Part shown: piece by piece, positions 26,501 through 35,100 of the stretch | Numbering within the stretch: position 1 is the stretch's first letter | How the letters are laid out: each line of letters starts with the position of its first letter | Assembly (NCBI GenBank): GCA_018266075.1 | Contig: JAFEBB010000076.1 | Coordinates: 1 to 36,076, forward strand | DNA from: Deltaproteobacteria bacterium | Lineage (GTDB): Bacteria > Myxococcota > Myxococcia > Myxococcales > SZAS-1 | DNA length: 36,076 bases | Direction: 5' to 3' | The notes under the pieces: model-generated | What the model was told of the DNA's origin: nothing | Databases searched by the model: none | Seen by the model: the letters and a program-made list of their open reading frames with translations, nothing else | Program-made: the position numbers and the translations under genes

Positions 26501-27401
26501 GCTGGTCAATACCTTCGCCAACGCAACGCCAGGCGTGACCCTGAGCGCGCAGTTCGGCGCCCAGCCGCCGCAGACGGCCACGGTGCGCGTGCTCGACGGC
26601 ACGGAGACGCCCACGCTGGCCTCGCTCACCTCGAGCGCGCCGGCCATCTCGCCCGGCGGCAGCGCCACGCTCACCGTGACCCTCGACCTGCCGCCCGCCG
26701 CGGACACGCCGGTGCCGCTCACCATCGCCACGCCGGACGCCGGCACGCTCTCCGTGAACCCGGCGGTGGTGCTCGCGAACACGCTCTCCGCGACGTCGGT
26801 CTACACGGACACCAGCGGCCAGCCGGTGACCATCAGCGCCACGCTCGGCGCGACGGCGCAGGTGTCGATCAACGTGAACCGCTACCAGGACCTGGTGTTC
26901 ACCGAGTACGTGGAGACCAGCGGCAACAACAAGGCGCTGGAGATCACCAACCTCACCGGCGCGCCCGTCGACCTCACGAACTACAAGATCCTCGAGTACG
27001 CCAACGGCAGCACCACCGCCAATGGCGCGGGCGTGACGCTCTCCGGCACGCTGGGGAACGGCTTGAGCTTCGTGGTCTGCAACAGCACCGCGAACAACAC
27101 CACGCTCGCTGCGGCGTGCAATCTCAAGACCGCATCCACGGCCATGGGCTTCAACGGCAACGACGCCATCACCCTGGTGCGCATCAGCGACGGCGCCGTG
27201 GTCGACAGCATCGGCCAGCTCGGCAACAACCCCGGCACCTCTTGGGTGGCCAACGGCGTGAACACCGCGGGCCAGGATCTGCAGCGCAAGTGCAACTCGC
27301 TCGCAGACACGAACCCGTCGGACGCGTACGACCCGTCCGTCGACTTCGCCAACGTGAGCCCGCTCGGCTACGCGAACTTCGGCACGTACTCCTGTCCGTA
27401 A
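23508..27401 (+). CDS. Giant lipoprotein with amidohydrolase, TSP3 repeats and lamin-tail domain
   Basis: I start at ATG 23508 (AGAGGA upstream), giving 1297 aa. A lipoprotein signal ends in LSAC (C19). Residues 20-140 are a Ser/Thr/Gly linker. An amidohydrolase-superfamily domain spans about 150-565 with a complete set of likely ligands: NTHDH (H221, H223), EPHIAEG (H356), VIHAVGL (H390) and GTDW (D441). It resembles deaminase-type members, for example HIAEG and PRSNITLYG. From 615 to about 720 are thrombospondin type 3 Ca-binding repeats ([27 protein letters not shown], each with DNCP-type Cys). Then come beta-rich domains, and a lamin-tail domain from about 1125 ([21 protein letters not shown]) to the end. 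It is probably displayed at the cell surface. The substrate is unknown; the domain mix is unusual. An inverted repeat follows the stop. Confidence 0.9.
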   Translation: MRRLLVAVLPALGLALSACSSSPPATTGTPATTGHTASGSTSTHGSSGTSGTASTGSGSTSTSTTEGSTGSTGNASSSGSTAASTGATSASSSSSTGASTGSTSNTSSSGTNGSSTGTTASTGSTTGTTGSNGSTGSTIVECGVVPANPDGGTCSYTAGGAGLLLTGNVLGAGVVYHGGQVAVDATGVIACVGCDCSAAVSGATAITCAQGVISPALINTHDHIGYIQNPPYDPPTISDGGLERYEHRNDWRRGLNGHTQINTPSGASQDAVRWGELRFLMGGATATVGASSDGQAGFLRDLNSTTLMEGLTGQKAVDFDTFPLGDSNGTQLATGCGYPGVVAQTAIASDDSYEPHIAEGIRDYATNEFNCLDTQNTGHDIIQSKTAVIHAVGLTAAQYAEMAGNGTKLIWSPRSNITLYGDTARVTTAATLGVTIALGTDWSATGSMNTLRELACIDGLNQNYFGHFFSDEQLWMMATYNAARATATDDVIGSLQVGKVADISIFNGATHTDHRAVIAAQPADVVLVMRGGKILYGDDTLVADATCDAVNVCGVNKKVCVQSEIGKTYAALKSSGGTAYDTFYCGTPPKEPSCTPQRWTSLNNSTLYTAGPTAGDADGDGIPDATDNCPNVFNPARPMDNGVQPDTDGDGLGDACDPCPLDPTNSCGPVDPNDIDGDGVPNAQDNCPTLANPGQADADNDGHGDACDACPNAPNPGSQACPASIYDIKNGTIAVGTNVSLPNALVTARYGSGYFVQVAPSDPDYRGTSDYSGIFVFQSGNNAVVGQRMFISSATITSYPTGAALPEIELSSVTAVPSTTVTEALPANTVVANPADIATGGSRMAALEGVLVEVDNVSVTDVNPTPGPGEATPTNEYAVTGALRIDDLFYLTTPFPTVGTHFDALMGPLMIRYGNAKIEPRNANDIEATLGLGSFAPSTTFAKINQTGVQTYPTPLTVSLNHTTNVDTVIALTTSDPTLVDVGDGGVLIPAGTLSAPVLVNTFANATPGVTLSAQFGAQPPQTATVRVLDGTETPTLASLTSSAPAISPGGSATLTVTLDLPPAADTPVPLTIATPDAGTLSVNPAVVLANTLSATSVYTDTSGQPVTISATLGATAQVSINVNRYQDLVFTEYVETSGNNKALEITNLTGAPVDLTNYKILEYANGSTTANGAGVTLSGTLGNGLSFVVCNSTANNTTLAAACNLKTASTAMGFNGNDAITLVRISDGAVVDSIGQLGNNPGTSWVANGVNTAGQDLQRKCNSLADTNPSDAYDPSVDFANVSPLGYANFGTYSCP

Positions 27402-27415
27402 CCAGGAGCCAGGAA

Positions 27416-27443
27416 CTGGTTGTAACCATCCCGTTACAACCAG
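27416..27443 (+). terminator. Hairpin after the giant lipoprotein gene
   Basis: A perfect 11-bp inverted repeat CTGGTTGTAAC/GTTACAACCAG with a 6-base loop is followed by CTTCTTC. It lies 14 bp after the stop codon. The stem is AT-rich for this genome and the T run is broken, so it may be a terminator or an operator before the Lhr gene at 27486. Confidence 0.6.
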
Positions 27444-27485
27444 CTTCTTCGTGCGCGAACTGCCGGCCGCGGGCATCCTTGGCTC

Positions 27486-30400
27486 GTGGCCAAGTCGAAA
27501 CAGCCCGACGCGCTCGCGCTCTTCCACCCGCCGGTGCGGCGGTGGTTCGAGCAGGCGTTCGCCGCGCCGACGCTCCCGCAGCACAAGGGCTGGCCCGCGA
27601 TCGCGCGCGGCGGACACACGCTCCTGCTCGCGCCCACCGGCACCGGCAAGACGCTCGCCGCGTTTCTGCACTGCCTCGACCGCTTGATGTTCGAGTCGCC
27701 GCGGCCGAGCGAGCGGCGGTTGCGGGTGGTGTACGTGTCGCCGCTCAAGGCGCTCGCGGTGGACGTGGAGCGGAACCTGCGCGCGCCACTGCAAGGCATC
27801 GCGCGCATGGCGGCGGAGCTGGGCGAGCCGTTTCGAACGCCGGAGGTCGCGATTCGCACCGGCGACACGCCGCAGAAGGAGCGCGCCCGCTTCTCGCGTG
27901 ATCCGGCGGAGATCCTGATCACCACGCCGGAGTCGCTGTTCTTGATGCTCACCTCCAACGTGCGCGAGACGCTGCGCTCGGTGGACACGGTGATCATCGA
28001 CGAGATCCACAGCCTGGTGCCTACCAAGCGCGGCGCGCACCTCGCGCTCTCCCTGGAGCGGCTCGACGCCATCGCCGAGCAGAAGATCCAGCGCATCGGG
28101 CTCTCGGCGACCCAGCGACCGCTGGATGAGGTCGCGCGATTTCTCGGCGGCGTGCAGACGCCCGGACGCGCTCGCAAGCGCGCCGCGGATCCGGATCCGG
28201 AGACCGAGATCCGCGATGAGTTCGCCACCCACGCGAGCGTCACGTACCGGCCGGTGGAGATCGTGGATGCGGGGATTCGCAAGCCGCTCGAGCTCACGAT
28301 CGAGGTTCCCGTCGAAGACATGGCGCGGCTCGGCGAGCACATCCCCGCCACCGCGCCCGAGCGCGACGAGCCCTCGCGGAGCATCTGGAGCGCGATTCAT
28401 CCGCGCTTGCTGGAGCTGATCCGCGCGCACACCTCGACGCTCATCTTCGTGAATGGCCGCCGCGGCGCCGAGCGGCTCGCGGGCGCGCTCAACGAGCTCG
28501 CGGGCGAAGTGCTGGTGCAGGCGCACCACGGCTCCATCGCGCGCGAGCAGCGCCAGCAGATCGAAGAGAACCTCAAGGCCGGCACGGTGCGCGGACTCGT
28601 CGCGACGAGCACCCTCGAGCTCGGCATCGACATGGGCGCGATCGATCTCGTGGTGCAGATCGAGGCGCCGCCCTCCGTCGCGAGCGGCATGCAGCGCATC
28701 GGGCGCGCGGGCCACAGCGTGGGCGCGCCCAGCCGCGGCGTGCTCTTCCCCAAGTTTCGCGGCGACCTCGTGGCTTGCGCCGCGCTCACCCGCGCCATGC
28801 AGGACGGCCAGGTGGAGGCCACGCGCTATCCCCGCAATCCGCTCGACGTCCTCGCCCAGCAGCTGGTGGCCATGTGCGCCGTGGAGTCGTGGCCCGTGGA
28901 GGACCTCTACACGGCCGTGCGACGCGCAGCGCCGTTCGCGGAGCTCTCGCGGCCGGCGTTCGAGGGCGTGCTGGACATGCTCTCGGGCCGCTATCCATCC
29001 GACGCGTTTGCCGAGCTGCGGCCGCGGCTCACCTGGGATCGCAACGCCGGCACGCTCACCGCGCGCGAGGGCGCCAAGCGCCTGGCCGTCGCGAACGCGG
29101 GGACGATTCCGGACCGCGGCTTGTACGGCGTGTTCCTCGCGGGCAGCGAGGGCAAGCCTGGCGCGCGCGTGGGCGAGCTCGACGAAGAGATGGTCTTCGA
29201 GTCGAAGGTGGGCGAGACCTTCGTGCTCGGCGCGTCGACGTGGCGGATCCAGGAGATCACCCACGATCGCGTGCTGGTGACGCCCGCGCCGGGCGAGCCC
29301 GGCCGCATGCCTTTCTGGCGCGGCGATGCGCCCACCCGACCGCTCGAGCTCGGGCTGCGCATCGGCGCGCTGGTGCGCGAGCTGGGCGAGAGCTCGCCGC
29401 GTGCAGCGACCGAGCGGCTGATCCGGCACCACGCGCTCTCCGAGCTCGCCGCCAAGAACTTGCTCGCGTACCTCGCGGATCAGCGCGCGGCCACCAGCGC
29501 CGTGCCCGACGATCGAACCATCCTCATCGAGCGCGGCCGCGACGAGGTGGGCGACTGGCGCGTGTGCGTGCTCTCGCCGCTCGGTGGCCAGGTGCACGCG
29601 CCGTGGTCGATGGCGGTGGCCGCGAAGATCCGCGCCCAGCTCGGCGCCGAGCCCGAGATCCTCTACACCAACGACGGCTTCGCGCTGCGGCTGCCCGAGA
29701 GCGACTCGCCGCCGGATCCGCAGCTCTTCGTGCCCGCGCCCGAGGAGCTGGAGAAGCTGGTGATGGACGAGCTCGGCGGCACCGCGCTCTTCGCCGCGCG
29801 CTTTCGCGAGGCGGCCGGGCGCGCGCTGCTCTTGCCCAAGCGTCGGCCCGGGGGACGCACGGCGCTCTGGCAGCAGCGAAAGCGCGCCGCGGATCTGCTC
29901 GCCGTCGCGAGTCACCACGCGAGCTTTCCCATGCTGCTCGAGGCGTACCGCGAGTGTCTGCGCGACGTCTTCGACATGCATGCGCTCGAGCGCACGCTCT
30001 CGGCGATCCGCGCCGGGCGCACGCGCGTGGAGGTCGCGGATCCACCGAGCCCATCGCCGTTCGCGAGCACGCTGCTCTTCGGCTTCGTGGCCAACTACAT
30101 CTACGAGGGCGACGCGCCGCTGGCCGAGCGGCGCGCCCAGGCCCTGGCCATCGATCACGCGCAGCTCCGCGAGCTGATGGGCGAGGCCGAGCTCCGCGAG
30201 CTCCTGGATCCGCGCGATCTCCACCAGCTCGAGGCCGAGCTCCAGCACCTGGATCCGAAGCGTCACGCGCGCTCGCTGGACGCGGTGCACGACCTGCTGC
30301 TCCGACTGGGTGACCTCTCGCGCGCTGAGCTCGCCGCGCGAACGACGGGAGAGCTCGATGCCTGGCTCGCGGCGCTGGAGCGCGCGCAGCGCATCGTGAG

Positions 30401-32042
30401 GATCCAGCTCGCGGGCGAGGCGCGCTTCATCGCCGTCGAGGATGCCGCGCGCTTCCGAGATGGCGCTGACGTCGAGCTTCCCCAGGGCCTCCCCGCGGCG
30501 CTGCTCGAGCCCGTCGCCGACGCGCGCGGCGATCTGCTCGCCCGCTACGGACGCACCCACGGACCCTTCACGGCCAGTGAAGTCGCCAGTCGACTTGGGC
30601 TTCCGCTCGGCGAGGTCGAAGTCGGTCTGCGTGCGCGCGTCGATGCAGGGCGGCTGCTCGAAGGCGCGTTCCGGCCCACGGGGACCGGCGCCGAGCTCTG
30701 CGACCCGGACGTCCTGCGCACGCTTCGCGCCCGCGCCCGCGCCCGGCTGCGCGCCGAGGTGGAGCCCGTCGAGCCCGCGGTGCTCGGGCGCTTCCTGTCG
30801 AGCTGGCAAGGCGTGTCGAAGCCCGGCCGCGGTCGCGAAGCGCTCCTTCGCGCGGTGGAGAAGCTGCAAGGCCTGCCGCTGCCGGCGTCGGTGCTCGAGT
30901 CGGAGATTCTTCCCGCGCGCGTGGACGGCTACCTGACCGGCGATCTGGATCCGCTGGCGGCGTCGGGCGAGGTCATCTGGCGCGGCGTGGAGAGGCTCGG
31001 CGAACGCGACGGACGCGTCTCGCTCTACCTCGCGGACTCGGCCGCCGAGCTCATCCCGCCCGTGGAGCTGCTGGATCCGCAGCCGGATCTGGATCCGCGC
31101 GAGGCCAAGCTGCTGCAACTGCTCGCCGCGCGCGGGGCGTCGTTCTTCAATGAGCTGCACGCGTCGATCGGCGGCTACGCGGGCGCGCTGGTGGAGGCCC
31201 TCTGGGGTCTCGTTTGGAAGGGCCTGGTCACCAACGACACCTTGAGCCCGCTGCGCGCGCACGTGGAGTCCGCCGCGCACCGCGAGAAGCGAGAGCGGGC
31301 CATGGCGCGCGGTCACCGGGTGGCTCGCAGCGCGCCGCCGGATGCGTCGGGGCGATGGTCGCTGTGGAGCGCGCGCGCCGGATCGCCGTCGACGGTCACC
31401 CACTGGTCGGCCCGCCAGGCCCGCGTGCTCCTCGAGCGCTACGGGCTGGTGGGCCGCGAGGTCGCTCGCAGCGAGGCGCTCCCCGGCGGCTTCGGCGCCG
31501 TGTATCCCGCACTCAAGGCGATGGAGGACGCGGGCAAGGTGCGCCGCGGCTTCTTCGTCTCCGGGCTCGGCGCCGCGCAGTTCGCGCTCCCGCCCGTGCT
31601 CGACCAGCTCCGCGGCCTGCGCGAGCCGCCCGCCCAGCCCGAGGCCCTGCTGCTCGCCGCGGTGGATCCGGCCAACCCCTACGGTGCGGTCTTGCCTTGG
31701 CCCGCCACCGACGCGGGACGCCCGCTTCAACGCGCCGCCGGGGCGCACGTGGTGCTCGTGAACGGCGCGCTCGCGGCCTTCGCCAGCAAGGGCGCGCGCC
31801 AGGTGCGGCTCTTCCTGCCCGAGAGCGAGCCCGAGCGAACCCAGGCCGTGGAGGCGGTGGTGTCGCGGCTGGCCCGACTCGCCAGCGGCCCGGGTCCGTT
31901 CCGAGCGGGCATGCTGGTGGAGGAGCTCGACGGCGGGCCGGCGACCGAGCATCCGACCGCCAGCGCGTTCGCCCGCGCAGGCTTCACCCCGACCGCCCAG
32001 GGGCTCCAGCTCCGCCGGGCCGCGACGTGGAGCCTCCCGTAG
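27486..32042 (+). CDS. lhr: Lhr-type large ATP-dependent helicase
   Basis: The 1518-aa product matches full-length Lhr (E. coli protein about 1538 aa). Superfamily 2 motifs are in place: Walker A in LLLAPTGTGKT (near 50-56), motif Ia VVYVSPLKALAVD, DEIH (172-175), SAT (207-209), TSTLELGIDMG and motif VI QRIGRAGH (403-410). A winged-helix and Lhr-specific domain follow to about residue 880, completing the Lhr core. The large C-terminal region (about 900-1518) corresponds to the Lhr-CTD of tandem winged helices found only in long Lhr proteins. Lhr translocates on DNA and unwinds RNA-DNA hybrids, with a role in DNA repair; a uracil-DNA glycosylase activity has been reported for the E. coli C-terminal part. 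GTG 27486 is the start, with a weak ribosome site. Confidence 0.93.
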   Translation: MAKSKQPDALALFHPPVRRWFEQAFAAPTLPQHKGWPAIARGGHTLLLAPTGTGKTLAAFLHCLDRLMFESPRPSERRLRVVYVSPLKALAVDVERNLRAPLQGIARMAAELGEPFRTPEVAIRTGDTPQKERARFSRDPAEILITTPESLFLMLTSNVRETLRSVDTVIIDEIHSLVPTKRGAHLALSLERLDAIAEQKIQRIGLSATQRPLDEVARFLGGVQTPGRARKRAADPDPETEIRDEFATHASVTYRPVEIVDAGIRKPLELTIEVPVEDMARLGEHIPATAPERDEPSRSIWSAIHPRLLELIRAHTSTLIFVNGRRGAERLAGALNELAGEVLVQAHHGSIAREQRQQIEENLKAGTVRGLVATSTLELGIDMGAIDLVVQIEAPPSVASGMQRIGRAGHSVGAPSRGVLFPKFRGDLVACAALTRAMQDGQVEATRYPRNPLDVLAQQLVAMCAVESWPVEDLYTAVRRAAPFAELSRPAFEGVLDMLSGRYPSDAFAELRPRLTWDRNAGTLTAREGAKRLAVANAGTIPDRGLYGVFLAGSEGKPGARVGELDEEMVFESKVGETFVLGASTWRIQEITHDRVLVTPAPGEPGRMPFWRGDAPTRPLELGLRIGALVRELGESSPRAATERLIRHHALSELAAKNLLAYLADQRAATSAVPDDRTILIERGRDEVGDWRVCVLSPLGGQVHAPWSMAVAAKIRAQLGAEPEILYTNDGFALRLPESDSPPDPQLFVPAPEELEKLVMDELGGTALFAARFREAAGRALLLPKRRPGGRTALWQQRKRAADLLAVASHHASFPMLLEAYRECLRDVFDMHALERTLSAIRAGRTRVEVADPPSPSPFASTLLFGFVANYIYEGDAPLAERRAQALAIDHAQLRELMGEAELRELLDPRDLHQLEAELQHLDPKRHARSLDAVHDLLLRLGDLSRAELAARTTGELDAWLAALERAQRIVRIQLAGEARFIAVEDAARFRDGADVELPQGLPAALLEPVADARGDLLARYGRTHGPFTASEVASRLGLPLGEVEVGLRARVDAGRLLEGAFRPTGTGAELCDPDVLRTLRARARARLRAEVEPVEPAVLGRFLSSWQGVSKPGRGREALLRAVEKLQGLPLPASVLESEILPARVDGYLTGDLDPLAASGEVIWRGVERLGERDGRVSLYLADSAAELIPPVELLDPQPDLDPREAKLLQLLAARGASFFNELHASIGGYAGALVEALWGLVWKGLVTNDTLSPLRAHVESAAHREKRERAMARGHRVARSAPPDASGRWSLWSARAGSPSTVTHWSARQARVLLERYGLVGREVARSEALPGGFGAVYPALKAMEDAGKVRRGFFVSGLGAAQFALPPVLDQLRGLREPPAQPEALLLAAVDPANPYGAVLPWPATDAGRPLQRAAGAHVVLVNGALAAFASKGARQVRLFLPESEPERTQAVEAVVSRLARLASGPGPFRAGMLVEELDGGPATEHPTASAFARAGFTPTAQGLQLRRAATWSLP

Positions 32043-32047
32043 TCTAC

Positions 32048-32065
32048 GATATATCTTGATATATC
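32048..32065. promoter_or_regulatory. GATATATC double palindrome, operator-like
   Basis: Two copies of the palindrome GATATATC lie 10 bp apart (32048-32055 and 32058-32065), making an 18-bp dyad with centre TT. Such AT-only symmetry stands out sharply in this GC-rich genome. It is just after lhr and about 130 bp before the adhesin-like gene, so a regulator of the latter is the more likely reader. The protein is unknown. Confidence 0.55.
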
Positions 32066-32143
32066 CTGAACCGGGTCGACGGGGCTTCGGCCGACCGGGC
32101 CTGAGAGCATTGTCGAAAAACGAGCCTCCGGCTCGGCCTGGGG

Positions 32144-32149
32144 TATGCT
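32144..32149 (+). promoter_or_regulatory. Possible -10 element before the adhesin-like gene
   Basis: TATGCT lies 46 bp before the start codon and would begin a transcript near 32156. No -35 hexamer at the right spacing is present. A small inverted repeat CGAGCC-TCC-GGCTCG occurs at 32121-32135 just upstream. Confidence 0.25.
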
Positions 32150-32195
32150 GATCCGACGTGGACGGCCGGTCCCGGCATCCCGGAGGAATTCCAAC

Positions 32196-35100
32196 ATGAG
32201 TGGGCGATACGCCACATGGGCCCTTGCGGCCGCGGCAATCCTGTCTTTCTCCGGTACAGCGCGAGCACAATCGATCAGCTGGACCCTCGTCGGCGGCAAC
32301 GCCACCTGCGCCGCCACCGGCGGCTGCGCCTGCCCCACGGCGCCACAGATGACCTGCGCCGGCGCGACGTGCACCCTCTCCGGCGACGTCACCTGTGACA
32401 CCGGCACCGCCGGCGACATCACCGTCGGCGCCGGCGTGACGCTCGCGGTGACGCCGTGGTCGAGCACGGCCACCAGCCAGGGCCAGCTCAACCTGCACGC
32501 GCTGCACGGCACCATCAGCGTTGCCGCGGGCGCGGTGATTGACGCCAACTCGGCGGGCTACGCCGGCACGCCGGGCAACGCCTGCACCGGCGGCGGGTGC
32601 GTGTGCAGCGCCACCACCACCTGCCAGAACGGCAACGGCTGCGGCCCCGGCTTCGGCGTGGGCGGCCAGTGCGTCCTCGACGGCGCCGGCGGCGGCGGCT
32701 ACGGCGGCTTCGGCGGCCCGGGCAGCCGCGACAACGTCTGCGGCACCATCGACGCGGCGGGTGGCTCTCCCTACGACCCCAGCCCGAGCACGGTGACCAT
32801 GGGCTCCGCGGGCGGCTCTGCGGGCTCGGCCGACAACGACAGCGGCGGCACCGGCCCGAGCGGCGGCGGCGCGGTGCAGCTCTTCGGCCAGAACATCGTG
32901 GTGGCCGGCACCATCCAGGCCCATGGCGGCAACGGCACCGTCGTGAACAACGACGCCCAGGGCGGCGGCGCCGGCGGCGGCGTGCTCCTCAACGCGCTCG
33001 CGGGGCTCACCTGCAGCAGCGGCAACGCGCTCGACGTCCGCGGCGGCAACGGCGGCAGCGTCGACGACAAGGGTGGCGCCGGCGGCGGCGGCCGCGTGAA
33101 GATCTTCGCCACCGTCATCACCGGCACCTGCAACTTCCTCACGGCAGCGGGCACGGCCGGCTGCGCGGGCGGCTCGGGCACCGCGGCGGTGGTCACCAAC
33201 GGGCTCCTGGCCTCGCCGGTGATCGTGAGCCCGCCCACGGGCTCGACCGTGCAGTCGACCCCGACGGTCAGCGGCACGGTCGACGCGTCCGTCTGCGCGC
33301 TGGGCACGCCCGTGGTGCGCCTGATGGTGGACGGCGTCTACGAGGCCACCACCGCCACCGTGGACTGCACCACCAACCCCGGCACCTGGACGTTCACGCT
33401 CCCCGTCGCCCTGGCCGCGGGAAACCACACCATCCAGGGCTACGCGGAAGTGTCTATCAACGGTTCGGTGATGCAATCCCCGGGCGGCAACACGGTCACC
33501 GTGACCGTGCCCGGCACCGCGGGCCTGAACGTCACCATCCAGGTGCCGGCCGCGGGCCTGTACACCAACGCCGCCCTGCCCACGATCTCCGGGGTGGAGA
33601 ATGGCTCGACCGGACGCGCGGTGAGCGTGAGCGTCACGGACAGCACGGGCAACGTCACCAACTTCAACACCACCGCCCAGAACCTGGGCCCGCCGCGGCC
33701 GTGGTCGATCGCCGCGGCGTACACGCCTGCCGCGCAGGGCCTGGTGACCATCGTGGCCACCGTGGTCAACGGCGGGAACACCGCCCACGACACCGTCGCG
33801 TACGTCTACGACACCGTCGCGCCCGTGCTCTCCGTGAACGCCACGCCGAGCGTGGGCAGCGGCAGCTTCACCTTCTCCGGCAACTACTCGGACACCACCA
33901 GCGGCATCAAGCCGGGCACGCTCACCGTGCAGGTGTGCAACGCGGACTGCTCCACCGGCTGCCAAGCGGTCACCGTCAGCGGCGGCGCGAGCAGCTACTC
34001 GGCGACGACCTCGGCGAGCCCGCCGATTCCAGCCACCGACGGCACCTACTGCGCCAAGGCCACCGTGCAGGACCTCGCGGGCAACACCGCCACCACCACC
34101 ACCACCTTCACCGTCGACAAGACCGCGCCCACGGTGACCATCAACGGCGGCCCGACCCTCGACCAGAGCAACGGCAACGTGAGCGGCACCGAGACCGACA
34201 CCAACCCGGGCCCGGTGACGGTGACGTACTGCACCGACTCGTGCGCGTCGCTCGCGGGCGGCCCCTGCCCCGCAGCGGACATCGACGCCCAGGTGACCAG
34301 CGCGCCCTCCGGCGTGACCTGGTCGGCCAACCCGCCGGCGCTCGCCGACGGCAGCTACTGCGTGATCGCCTCGGCCACCGACGGCGCGGGCAACACCGGC
34401 AGCACCACGGCCACGCTCACCGTCGACACCGGGGCGCCGAGCGTCTCCGTGGATCCGAACCTCGGGGCGAGCAAGACGCCCACCACCGTCTGCATCGCCG
34501 CGAGCGACGCGAACGGCATCTCCAGCGTCACCGCCACCTATACCGTGGACGGCGCCTCGCAGGGCTCGCTCACCGTCACCCAGCAGGCGTGCACCCAGAC
34601 CAACGGCCAGCCCGGCCAGTACACGGTCACGGTGCCCGCGCAGACCGGCGATCACACGGTCGCGGTCACCGCCACGGCCACCGACGGCGCGGGCAACAGC
34701 GCGCAGTCGACAGGCAGCTTCATGTCCGTCGACCAGGGCCCGGTGCTGGTGCTCACCACCCCCTCGGATCCGACCAACGCCGCCGCGCCCATCCTGCAAG
34801 GCAGCGCCACCTCGCCCATCGCCATCACCAACGCCACGCTCACCATCTTCTCCGGCTCGAGCTGCAGCGGCACACCGCTCGCGACGGATGACGTGACGTC
34901 GAGCGCAGGCGGCTTCTCCGCAGCGCCCTGGCCCACCACGCCGGTGCCCGCGGGCACGTACTGCGTGGCGCTCACCGCCACCGACGCGCTCGGCAACGTG
35001 AGCACCACCACGCTGGTCATCACCGTGGATCCGACCGTCCCGACGATCACCGTGACCGTCTCGCCGGATCCGTCGACGGATCCGCAGCCCACCGCCACCG

